37,887 bases of DNA, from positions 1 through 37,887 of the forward strand of contig VFKN01000166.1 in NCBI GenBank assembly GCA_009885525.1, written 5' to 3'. Under the pieces are notes generated by a model. The model did no database searches and had not been told where the DNA came from. It was given only the letters and a program-made list of their open reading frames with translations. Of this stretch, positions 7,800 through 14,869 are shown piece by piece. Position numbers and translations under genes: made by a program. This DNA is from Anaerolineaceae bacterium. GTDB lineage: Bacteria; Chloroflexota; Anaerolineae; Anaerolineales; Villigracilaceae. Within the stretch, counting starts at the first letter, position 1. Every line of letters starts with the position of its first letter.

Positions 7800-9077
7800 A
7801 TGAAAAATAAAATCGGCAACATTGTTATAGTCGCGTTTGTTATTTTGAATATTGTTGTATGGTTCGTGTTTCCGCCCGAATATGACGGGAGCGATACATT
7901 CGCGCGGCGCTACGCGGGCGAGGTGCTTGGTTCAACGGTGATCATTCTGATGTCCTGTTCGTTGTTCCTGACCACGCGGCCGGCATGGGCGGAGCCGTTC
8001 TTCGGCGGGCTGGATAAAATGTATATTGCGCATCGCCGTGTGTCCACCAGCGCCTTCCTTTTGTTGTTCGTTCATTTGCTGACTGTTCCCATTTCTGTAA
8101 CCGACCTGCGCCTTGGAAACTATCTCGCGATGATTGCGTTTACGGGCATTGTCTCGATCGTGCTGATTACGCTTGCTCCGCGCATTGCGTTTCTGAGCAA
8201 ACTAACGGGGAATACTTATGAAGGCTGGAAGAACCTGCATCGTTATATCGGCATCTTTTTTATTATTGGATTTATCCATGCGCTGACGGTGAAGTCTTTG
8301 CACGCATTGGTTGCGATCTCATGGGTGCAGATATTCTTTATTATCGGAACGGTTTCCTATCTTTACACCGAAATTTTTGGACGGTTTTTTAAAAAATATT
8401 TGCCTTATACGGTTGAGGCTGTAAATCATCCCAATAATTCAACCACTGAAGTTGTCCTGCGCGCCAAAAAAGATTCGATTCGCAAACAGCGCGCGGGACA
8501 ATTCCTGTTTGTGCGCTTTCCGCAGGAGAAAATCTTGAGCGAGGCGCATCCTTTCACCATCTCCAGCGCGCCGCATGAGGACGTGCTGCGTGTGACAGTG
8601 AAAGCCTGCGGCGATTACACACGTCATCTTTTTGGCAATTTGAAAACCGGCATGGATGCAGTTGTAGAAGGCGCGTATGGGTTGTTCGATTACAAGACGG
8701 GCGGGGAAAAACAGATTTGGGTCGCGGGCGGAATCGGCGTGACGCCATTCCTTGCCTTTGTCCGCGATATGAAGGGCGGCTTGAATCATGACGTTGATCT
8801 TTATTACACAGTGCGTCACCGCGAGGAATCCATCTTCGTGGAGGAGATCGAATCGGCGGCGCAGAAAAATCCGCGCTTGAAGGCGTATATCCGATATTCA
8901 TCCACAGATGGTTCGTTGACCATTGAAGAAATCCTCAAGAACGCGGGCGGAAATATTCGCGGGCATCATGTTTACATGTGCGGCCCGCTTCCGATGGTGC
9001 AGGCTTTTGAAAAGAAATTCAGCGAGTCTGGTGTTTCAGCGGCCAACATCCATTATGAAGAATTCAATTTCAGGTAA
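7800..9077 (+). CDS. ferric reductase-like transmembrane flavocytochrome
   Basis: The 425-residue protein has a six-helix ferric-reductase/NOX-type membrane half (about 1-195) and a cytoplasmic FNR-type reductase half. Heme-ligand candidates are the His of IAHRRVS, FVHLL, NLHRYIG and FIHALTV. The reductase half shows FAD binding (HPFTISSAP), NAD(P)H binding (GGIGVTPFLAFVRD) and the terminal YMCGPLPMVQAFEKK with its Cys. It should carry electrons from NAD(P)H through FAD and b hemes to an acceptor outside the membrane; Fe(III), oxygen or a respiratory partner are all possible. It sits between two paralogous STAS genes, 127 nt after the first and 32 nt before the second. Confidence 0.85.
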   Translation: MKNKIGNIVIVAFVILNIVVWFVFPPEYDGSDTFARRYAGEVLGSTVIILMSCSLFLTTRPAWAEPFFGGLDKMYIAHRRVSTSAFLLLFVHLLTVPISVTDLRLGNYLAMIAFTGIVSIVLITLAPRIAFLSKLTGNTYEGWKNLHRYIGIFFIIGFIHALTVKSLHALVAISWVQIFFIIGTVSYLYTEIFGRFFKKYLPYTVEAVNHPNNSTTEVVLRAKKDSIRKQRAGQFLFVRFPQEKILSEAHPFTISSAPHEDVLRVTVKACGDYTRHLFGNLKTGMDAVVEGAYGLFDYKTGGEKQIWVAGGIGVTPFLAFVRDMKGGLNHDVDLYYTVRHREESIFVEEIESAAQKNPRLKAYIRYSSTDGSLTIEEILKNAGGNIRGHHVYMCGPLPMVQAFEKKFSESGVSAANIHYEEFNFR

Positions 9078-9109
9078 AATGTCCTTATTCAGATATCGAG
9101 GAGAATCCC

Positions 9110-9520
9110 ATGCAGATTATTTTTTCCAAACAGGAAGGCAGGGTGCCTGTGGCCGTCATGCAGTTGACGGGGAATTTGGACGCTTCCAATTACACGGAAG
9201 TGATCGATAAAGCGCAGGAAGCATATGGCGATGGCGTGCGCGACATGCTGATCGATTTGAGCAAAGTGCCTTACATCAGCAGTGCGGGATTAATGTCTTT
9301 GCACACGGTGGTGTTGATCTTTAGCGGACAATCGGCGCGATCCAGGGATAATGGGCGCCCCTCATTCCGCCCGATCAATCTGGCGCGCGATGGCGAGGTT
9401 CGCAAACATTTGAAGTTGTTCAATCCGCAGCCCGGTGTGGAACAGGTATTGGATGTGGTTGGGCTAAAGCAATTCTTTGAGATTTACTTCGATTTTGATG
9501 CGGTGATCAAATCGTTTTAA
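9110..9520 (+). CDS. STAS-domain protein (anti-sigma factor antagonist-like), copy 2
   Basis: The 136-residue protein is a paralogue of the STAS protein at 7256. The two share VRD-(L/M)-L-(L/I)-D, YISSAGL, SLHT, RDG..KH..LF and a C-terminal FFE.Y pattern. Ser58, the second Ser of ISSAGL, is the likely phospho-acceptor. The insert after the second helix (SGQSARSRDNGRPSFRP) differs strongly from copy 1, so the two may have different partners. It is preceded by a strong AGGAG and lies 32 nt after the flavocytochrome gene. A terminator follows. Confidence 0.85.
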   Translation: MQIIFSKQEGRVPVAVMQLTGNLDASNYTEVIDKAQEAYGDGVRDMLIDLSKVPYISSAGLMSLHTVVLIFSGQSARSRDNGRPSFRPINLARDGEVRKHLKLFNPQPGVEQVLDVVGLKQFFEIYFDFDAVIKSF

Positions 9521-9528
9521 TTTATTTT

Positions 9529-9556
9529 CTCAACCTGATAAGTTGAGGAAATTTTT
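9529..9556 (+). terminator. terminator after STAS copy 2
   Basis: CTCAAC (9529-9534) pairs with GTTGAG (9542-9547), extended by flanking TTT/AAA, and is followed by ATTTTTAT. Confidence 0.6.
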
Positions 9557-9619
9557 ATAACAACGTAAATGCAATTTTTGAATAAGCGTCTAAAAAATAA
9601 AAAACTTGTGAGGAAGATT

Positions 9620-10096
9620 ATGCCTAAGAAAAAACATAGAAATCAAAATATCAACACCCGCAGCGGACTTGCCGCCTTTTTACGCCGCCCTGCGGTACAA
9701 ATTGCTACGCTTGTGATCGTTGCGCTGATCGTATATCTGATCGCCGTGGCTGGACGCGGCGGGAATGCCAGCGCCAGCCTCGCGCGCGATGTCAGCGTGG
9801 ATCAGGCCTACCAGATGTATCAGCAGCCGGATGTCTTCGTTGTCGATGTGCGTGAACAAGCCGAGTGGGATGAATATCACGCGCCCAACACCACGCTCAT
9901 TCCGCTGGGGCAACTGGCGAGCCGCATCAATGAAATCCCCAAGGATAAAAAGATCGTAGTCGTTTGCCGTTCGGGCAATCGCAGCCAGCAGGGACGCGAT
10001 ATTTTACTTGCGGCAGGCTTCAACGCAACCAGCATGACGGGCGGGCTGAAGGAATGGTACGCAAAGAGTTATCCCATCGAAGGCGCACCGCAGTAA
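9620..10096 (+). CDS. membrane-anchored rhodanese-domain protein
   Basis: The 158-residue protein has a basic N-terminus, one transmembrane helix (about 25-45, VQIATLVIVALIVYLIAVAG) and an outward-facing rhodanese domain. The domain has DVFVVDVREQAEWDEYHAPN, IPLGQL and the active loop VVVCRSGNRS with Cys116, ending GGLKEWYAKSYP. Such domains carry sulfane sulfur on the active Cys; the acceptor is not known. The start at 9620 is chosen because GAGGAAG lies just before it; an upstream ATG at 9569 gives 17 extra Lys-rich residues and has no ribosome-binding site. It stands just ahead of the zinc-transport cluster. Confidence 0.85.
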   Translation: MPKKKHRNQNINTRSGLAAFLRRPAVQIATLVIVALIVYLIAVAGRGGNASASLARDVSVDQAYQMYQQPDVFVVDVREQAEWDEYHAPNTTLIPLGQLASRINEIPKDKKIVVVCRSGNRSQQGRDILLAAGFNATSMTGGLKEWYAKSYPIEGAPQ

Positions 10097-10107
10097 GACA
10101 AATACTT

Positions 10108-10113
10108 TATAAT
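10108..10113 (+). promoter_or_regulatory. TATAAT box before the 58-residue gene
   Basis: A consensus TATAAT lies 25 nt upstream of the ATG at 10139. No convincing -35 box is visible. A Shine-Dalgarno AAAAGGAG lies between the box and the start. Confidence 0.5.
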
Positions 10114-10138
10114 TGCGGGCATTCAAAAGGAGATTATT

Positions 10139-10315
10139 ATGTGCGCAATTTGTGCAAGTATTCCAGTAGCCGCCGCAGTGGGCGCGAAGATCAGCGCAGG
10201 CCAACTTAGCCAGCCCGAAGAAAATCGAAAACCTGTCGGCAAGATCACAGGATTTTTTATTCTGTTGCTTATGATTACATCAGTCGTGTATCACACCCTG
10301 AGTTGGCGTCAGTAG
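10139..10315 (+). CDS. small membrane protein, 58 residues, CxxC
   Basis: This short gene has its own TATAAT box, a strong Shine-Dalgarno (AAAAGGAG, 6-7 nt spacing) and a clean stop. The product begins MCAICASIPVAAAVGAK, with a CxxC at positions 2-5, then a polar stretch SQPEENRKPVGK. One transmembrane helix (GFFILLLMITSVVYHTL) follows, ending in SWRQ. I do not recognise the family. The CxxC near the N-terminus and the position between a rhodanese and a metal transporter make thiol or metal binding possible, but this is a guess. A terminator-like hairpin follows 24 nt after the stop. Confidence 0.65.
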   Translation: MCAICASIPVAAAVGAKISAGQLSQPEENRKPVGKITGFFILLLMITSVVYHTLSWRQ

Positions 10316-10317
10316 AA

Positions 10318-10323
10318 TATAAT
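10318..10323 (+). promoter_or_regulatory. possible -10 box before the zinc-permease fusion
   Basis: TATAAT lies directly after the stop of the 58-residue gene. A transcript from here would begin near 10330 and would carry the 10340-10369 hairpin and T-run before the ATG at 10375. Confidence 0.35.
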
Positions 10324-10339
10324 TCTCAAAATACTGGAG

Positions 10340-10369
10340 CGGCGTGGAGGAGTCTCCGCGCCGTTTTTT
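10340..10369 (+). terminator. terminator or attenuator directly before the permease-fusion ATG
   Basis: CGGCGTGGAG (10340-10349) pairs with CTCCGCGCCG (10354-10363, one G:U) with loop GAGT, then six T. The next ATG is 5 nt after the T-run. It may be just the terminator of the 58-residue gene, or an attenuator for the fusion gene if that gene is transcribed from 10318-10323 or from further upstream. Confidence 0.75.
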
Positions 10370-10374
10370 ATTCC

Positions 10375-12900
10375 ATGAAAAAGATCGCTCTCCTGCTTTT
10401 TATTTCCCTGCTTTTTATCAATATCCCCGCTGCTCACGCGCACCCGGCGGATGTATACGCTCACACATTGAACGTGACCATTACGCAAACAGAGCTGCAA
10501 ATTCGCTGGGTGGTCAAACCCGGTTTGATGCTGACATCTTATCTCTGGTACGAAGCAGATTTAAATCAGGATGGAATTCTCAGCGCGGAGGAATCCGACT
10601 CGTGGGGACGCGTCCGCGCCGCCCACCTCTCTGCTGAGCTGGATGGCAAATCACTGCCCCTGCGAATAGACTCCGTCCACATGCCCGCTGATTTGAAAAA
10701 ATTTCAGGCGGGCGAAGAATTTATCACGTTCACATTATCCGCTGTGCTGCCTGAGGCGAAAAATGAATACAACTTATCCCTGCAAAACAATATGGAAGCG
10801 CCCAAATCGGTCAACTGGTTTTATATTATCGCGCAGGGCGATTCTGCTTTCCGTGCGCCCGCTCAGAAAAACAATAATATCTCTTTTGAGATCATAAAGT
10901 CGCATACGCAAATTCAAGACCAAATCAATTTGCTCACAACATGGGACAGCGGCAAACCGTCACTGCCCGCCGGCCAGCAAACGGATGTGGTCACGCAAGC
11001 CGCCGGGCAGGTTGTCCCCGAGTTGGCACAGCGCACACCGCAGGAGATTTTGCTTGACCTTGTGCGCCAGAAGAATTTTTCACTTTCGTTTTATTTCTTC
11101 GCGCTGGTGGTTTCACTTGCGCTGGGCGCATTGCACGCGCTGACGCCGGGTCACGGAAAAACAGTCGTTGCGGCGTATTTGGTCGGTTCACGCGGAACGA
11201 CCAAGCACGCCATTGCGCTAGGCAGCATCGTCACATTGACGCATACCGGCTCGGTGTTTTTGCTGGGCATCATCACACTCGCCGCGTCACAATATATTTT
11301 GCCGACAAGTATTATTCCCGCACTGGAAATTCTTTCGGGGTTGCTCATCGTTGGTTTGGGATTGTATTTATTCTGGCAGAGGTTTTTGGCGTGGCGAAAA
11401 ATACCCTCATCCCCAACCCTTCTCCCAGAGGGAGAAGGGAGTCGGAGTCCCCTCTCCCTTCGGGAGAGGGCTAGGGTGAGGGCTCGTGTAAATTTATCTG
11501 GCACGCTCAAAATCCAAAAGCCATCCGAAAACCTTCATCATCACGGCGATGGAAAACTCCACTCACACGAAATCCCCGAAGCCATTACGTGGCGCTCGCT
11601 GATCACGCTCGGCATCAGCGGCGGGCTTGTGCCGTGTCCAGATGCGATTGCGATCCTGTTGGTTGCGATTGCGATCAATCGCATTTGGCTGGGACTTGCG
11701 CTAATCATCTCATTCAGCCTCGGACTCGCAATTGTATTAATTGTCATCGGTCTGGCGATGGTTCACAGCAGTAGATTATTTAATCGCATGGACGCTTTCA
11801 ATAAGTTTGCGCCCGTCATGCCAATTGTCAGCGCGGCGATTGTGTTGATTTTGGGAATCGGGTTAACTTATGGCGCAGTTGTAAAAATCGAGAGTGGGGT
11901 ATCTCCATTGATTGTAGAATCAAATTCGAGTGTGAGTGCGGCGCGGGTTTTGTATCTAATGGAGGATGAAAAAGATCAGCGCCAGTTGTTCATCATGGGG
12001 GTTGCGAATCATGCATCCAAAAAAATTACGAACACCGCAAAAGGCGTGGTGGATTTTTCGCTCTCGCCCGATCAAAAGCAAATTGTTTATATTGAGCAGA
12101 CTGACGACCTCGAATATAACCTTTGGCTGGTCAATGTGGATGGCGCACAAAATCATATGATTGTGCCGTGCGGTGATGCGATTTGCAGTCAGCCCGTTTG
12201 GTCGCCCGATGGAAAAACGATCGTGTATGAATATATGCCGATCAGCGAGGATGGTTCCGGCGCGTCTTCGTTGTGGTGGTTTGATATTGTGAAAAACGAA
12301 TCGAAACCTGTGTTTCAAGAATCGCGGCTGCCGGGTACAAATCCGCGCTGGTCGCCGGATGGCGCGTGGCTGAGTTACTCCGCGCCGGACGGTTTGCGTT
12401 TGTATAATCTTGAAAGCGGCGAGAATCGTTTGGTGAAAAACACGCTTGGCGCGGCGGTGCAATGGTCGCCGGATAGTAAATTTATTTTGATGCGGGATGT
12501 CATCATTAAGCACGATCAGTTCATTACGCAACTTTTTCTTTATGATCTTGATGCGCAAACCTTAAAAAATATCGGCGTGAATGAAAGCATGGAAAATATT
12601 TTAGCGGCGTGGTCGCCCGATGGAAAATCCATTGCGGTGGTGCGGCGCGATCTTTCCATTCCGCGCGGCGATCAGGTTTGGGTCATGCGCGCCGATGGCA
12701 GCGATGCGCGCGTCATCACCGATGCGCCCGCGGTTTTGCATGGCAGTTTGGATTGGTCGCCCGATGGCACGCATCTGCTTTACGATCTTTATCTGCTTGA
12801 TTCTTTTCCGCTCGAATCGCGTTTGGAAATGGTCAATGTGCAAACGGGCGAAGTCACCGACCTGCAAACAAAAGGATACAATCCGCAGTGGATCTGGTAA
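10375..12900 (+). CDS. ZevA-like / NicO (ZevB-like) metal permease fused to TolB-type propeller
   Basis: The 841-residue fusion starts with a signal peptide (MKKIALLLFISLLFINIPAAHAHP). A periplasmic domain follows with an EF-hand-like loop DLNQDGILSAEE (62-73), as in DUF1007/ZevA proteins. Next is a NicO/RcnA-type permease with HALTPGHGKT (about 254-263), a His-rich loop (HHHGDGKLHSHE, about 388-399) and GGLVPCPDA. From about residue 510, several WSPDG-type repeats form a TolB/WD40-like beta-propeller, probably periplasmic. Because znuA starts 10 nt after the stop, and ZevA/ZevB of Haemophilus are described as a zinc-uptake pair, zinc is the likeliest metal; nickel or cobalt cannot be excluded. 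A palindromic repeat is inserted in frame at residues about 344-370. The start is chosen by the signal peptide; there is no Shine-Dalgarno. Confidence 0.8.
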   Translation: MKKIALLLFISLLFINIPAAHAHPADVYAHTLNVTITQTELQIRWVVKPGLMLTSYLWYEADLNQDGILSAEESDSWGRVRAAHLSAELDGKSLPLRIDSVHMPADLKKFQAGEEFITFTLSAVLPEAKNEYNLSLQNNMEAPKSVNWFYIIAQGDSAFRAPAQKNNNISFEIIKSHTQIQDQINLLTTWDSGKPSLPAGQQTDVVTQAAGQVVPELAQRTPQEILLDLVRQKNFSLSFYFFALVVSLALGALHALTPGHGKTVVAAYLVGSRGTTKHAIALGSIVTLTHTGSVFLLGIITLAASQYILPTSIIPALEILSGLLIVGLGLYLFWQRFLAWRKIPSSPTLLPEGEGSRSPLSLRERARVRARVNLSGTLKIQKPSENLHHHGDGKLHSHEIPEAITWRSLITLGISGGLVPCPDAIAILLVAIAINRIWLGLALIISFSLGLAIVLIVIGLAMVHSSRLFNRMDAFNKFAPVMPIVSAAIVLILGIGLTYGAVVKIESGVSPLIVESNSSVSAARVLYLMEDEKDQRQLFIMGVANHASKKITNTAKGVVDFSLSPDQKQIVYIEQTDDLEYNLWLVNVDGAQNHMIVPCGDAICSQPVWSPDGKTIVYEYMPISEDGSGASSLWWFDIVKNESKPVFQESRLPGTNPRWSPDGAWLSYSAPDGLRLYNLESGENRLVKNTLGAAVQWSPDSKFILMRDVIIKHDQFITQLFLYDLDAQTLKNIGVNESMENILAAWSPDGKSIAVVRRDLSIPRGDQVWVMRADGSDARVITDAPAVLHGSLDWSPDGTHLLYDLYLLDSFPLESRLEMVNVQTGEVTDLQTKGYNPQWIW
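11404..11482. repeat. double-hairpin REP-type repeat inserted in frame in the permease fusion
   Basis: Two perfect hairpins lie side by side: CCCTTCTCCC/GGGAGAAGGG (11417-11426, 11430-11439) and CCCTCTCCC/GGGAGAGGG (11450-11458, 11462-11470). They are framed by CCCTCA...TGAGGG. The reading frame stays open and encodes a basic segment containing PEGEGSRSPLSLRERARVR in the loop before the His-rich stretch. The right half matches the repeat at 21648-21681 in reverse complement. Confidence 0.9.
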
Positions 12901-12910
12901 GAGGAAACCA

Positions 12911-13831
12911 ATGCAAAACATCGTGACTACGCTGATGAAATACATGAAACAGAATTTTCTGCTCTCGATTTTAATTTTTACACTAATCACTGCCTGCTCG
13001 CCGAGCAACGCGGCAGACTCCCACCAATCTGATTCAGCGATACTGGTATCCACGACCTTCCTGGCGGACATCACGCGCAACATCGCCGGTGACCGCTTGA
13101 CGGTTGATTCATTATTGCCGCTTGAAACAGATCCGCACAGCTATCAGCCGACTCCGCAGGATATGGCGAAGATCGAGCGCAGCCAGTTGATCATTATCAA
13201 CGGCGTGGGGTATGAGAGTTTTCTCGCTGCATTGTTGGAGAATAATAGAGATCATAAAATTATCATTGAAGCATCTAAAAACATCGCGGCGGGAAAAGAC
13301 GCAGAGATTGATCCGCATATATGGCTTGACCCGAATCTGGTTATCACCTACGTGGAGAATATCCGCGCGGCGCTGACCGAATATGATCCCAAAGGTGCGG
13401 GCGTTTACCAATCCAATGCGGATGCGTACACCGCGCAATTGAAAGAATTGGACGGCTGGATAAAAACCGAGGTGGAGCAAATCCCCGCTGAGAAACGTCT
13501 GCTTGTGACCAATCACGAAGCACTTGGTTATTTTGCGAAACGATATGGATTTACAATAACAGGTTCGGTTATCCCAAGTTTTAGCAGCAACGCCGCGCCT
13601 TCCGCGCAGCAGATGGCATCTTTGATTGATGAAATTAAAAAACTCGGCGTGTCCGCGATCTTTCTCGACTCGGCAGATAACGATACGCTCGCCAAACAAA
13701 TTGCAAATGAAACCGGCGTGACCGTAATTTCAGACTTACATTTAGAATCACTGACCGAAGGTCCGCCCGCCGCGACATACATTGATATGATGAAACATAA
13801 TGTAACGAGGATCGTTGAGGCGCTGAAATAA
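12911..13831 (+). CDS. znuA: zinc ABC transporter substrate-binding lipoprotein
   Basis: The 306-residue protein is a cluster 9 (ZnuA/TroA) binding protein that captures metal outside the membrane for the ZnuBC channel. A lipobox LITAC gives Cys29 as the lipidated residue. Metal-ligand candidates are His76 (TDPHSYQPTP), His136 (DPHIWLDP), His202 (TNHEALGYFAKRYG) and an Asp in FLDSADND (253 or 256). His in the third position, where manganese binders have Glu, points to zinc. The long acidic/His-rich loop typical of proteobacterial ZnuA is short here. The start has GAGGAA 6 nt upstream. It follows the NicO fusion by 10 nt, so the two are surely co-transcribed. The stop is 1 nt from the stop of the convergent fic gene. 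Confidence 0.9.
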   Translation: MQNIVTTLMKYMKQNFLLSILIFTLITACSPSNAADSHQSDSAILVSTTFLADITRNIAGDRLTVDSLLPLETDPHSYQPTPQDMAKIERSQLIIINGVGYESFLAALLENNRDHKIIIEASKNIAAGKDAEIDPHIWLDPNLVITYVENIRAALTEYDPKGAGVYQSNADAYTAQLKELDGWIKTEVEQIPAEKRLLVTNHEALGYFAKRYGFTITGSVIPSFSSNAAPSAQQMASLIDEIKKLGVSAIFLDSADNDTLAKQIANETGVTVISDLHLESLTEGPPAATYIDMMKHNVTRIVEALK

Positions 13832-13832
13832 T

Positions 13833-14783
13833 CTACTTTAAATTTCTTTGGCGTTCACGTTCTTTTATGTAACGTTCTACTGCATCTTTTGATGTAACCC
13901 AATTTCGCTTTTCTTTATGGGCTTCGATTTTCCCTGTTCTTGCAAGTAGATTAAGATATTTGCCGGTATAAGGTGTCTCATTTGCGATCTCAGATAAGGG
14001 TAAATATTTTTCACTACGTTTAACGGATGGCGCAATGATCTTCAAATATACGTTTAGCGAGCGCTCAACCGCCTGAGCTATGAACCGCACGAATGGACGA
14101 ATATCACCCGCGTCTGCACTGGCAAGAACTTGGTAATATTTTTTTCGATCATTTTTTAACACGGTTGCCAATGGATACCCTTCCTGCAATAAAAGAAGAT
14201 TCATGACCACGCGCGCAGTTCTGCCGTTACCGTCGAAGAATGGGTGAATGTTAACCAGTTTGTGATGTACAATCGCGGCGAATTCAACCGGATGCAGTTT
14301 TTTTTGATTTCCACGCATCCATGAAATCAGGTCACGCATTGCGCTGGGCACATTGCTGACATCGGGCGGCGTATGACTTGCGCCTGTGATCATTACATTC
14401 CCTGTGCGATATGTGCCTGCTGTTTGCGACTCGGTTTCGCGTACAACCAGTTGGTGAATTGTGCGTATGAGCATTTCTGAGATTGTTTGCTGCTCGCCGT
14501 GTTCGATCAACTCGTAAAGATAAGCAAGCGCGTTGTAATGGTCGCGTGCCTCAAGGTGATCTTTCATGGGCTTGCCTTTTATGGTTAGCCCATCCTGAAT
14601 GACCCACGCGGTCTCTTGAAGAGTAAGCGTATTACCCTCGATCGCGTTGGAGTTATACGTCATTTCAATGGCAAACTGCTCATTAAGTTTCTTGACAACC
14701 TCTTTTGGAAGAGGACGATGTTCATTCAGTTTGTTTAGTTTTTCTTGAAGCCTTGTTTTAATTTGTTTGTCCAAATATTCCAT
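13833..14783 (-). CDS. fic: Fic-domain AMP-transferase with N-terminal inhibitory motif and HTH-like C-terminus
   Basis: The 316-residue protein carries the Fic motif HPFFDGNGRTAR (180-191) with catalytic His180, so it should transfer AMP from ATP to a target hydroxyl. The inhibitory motif SNAIEG (45-50, S/T-x3-E-G) lies N-terminal to the Fic core, making it a class II, self-inhibited enzyme. The C-terminal 60 residues (LPLSEIANETPYTGKYLNLLARTGKIEAHKEK, given in two parts: LPLSEIANETPYTGKYLN and LLARTGKIEAHKEK) look like a winged helix that could bind DNA. The start at 14783 has AAGGA 7 nt upstream; an upstream ATG at 14849 has none. It sits backwards inside the zinc operon, between znuA and znuC. 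Its target is unknown. Confidence 0.85.
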   Translation of the reverse strand: MEYLDKQIKTRLQEKLNKLNEHRPLPKEVVKKLNEQFAIEMTYNSNAIEGNTLTLQETAWVIQDGLTIKGKPMKDHLEARDHYNALAYLYELIEHGEQQTISEMLIRTIHQLVVRETESQTAGTYRTGNVMITGASHTPPDVSNVPSAMRDLISWMRGNQKKLHPVEFAAIVHHKLVNIHPFFDGNGRTARVVMNLLLLQEGYPLATVLKNDRKKYYQVLASADAGDIRPFVRFIAQAVERSLNVYLKIIAPSVKRSEKYLPLSEIANETPYTGKYLNLLARTGKIEAHKEKRNWVTSKDAVERYIKERERQRNLK

Positions 14784-14789
14784 GTCAAT

Positions 14790-14838
14790 TTCCTTAATAT
14801 GGGATAGCGTCAAAAACAACTTATACCATATTAAGGAA
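14790..14838. promoter_or_regulatory. 13-bp inverted repeat covering the fic ribosome-binding site
   Basis: TTCCTTAATATGG (14790-14802) and CCATATTAAGGAA (14826-14838) are perfect complements, loop 23 nt. On the minus strand the 3' arm contains AAGGAA, the Shine-Dalgarno of fic, so the stem would hide it. In DNA it also lies between fic and znuC and could be an operator for the Fic C-terminal HTH. Confidence 0.6.
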
Positions 14839-14869
14839 GAAGATACCAACCAGTCTGGAAGGAAAATTC

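Noticed and set aside
11956-12558. 200-codon open frame on the minus strand
   Set aside because: It mirrors the TolB-like propeller repeats, which are clearly coding on the plus strand.
12620-13831. Longer 403-codon version of ZnuA starting inside the propeller gene
   Set aside because: The first 97 codons are out-of-frame reading of the upstream gene; the ATG at 12911 has a ribosome-binding site and leads into a lipoprotein signal.
13833-14783. Fic as the toxin of a toxin-antitoxin pair
   Set aside because: The inhibitory motif is built into the same protein (SNAIEG) and no small antitoxin frame lies beside it.
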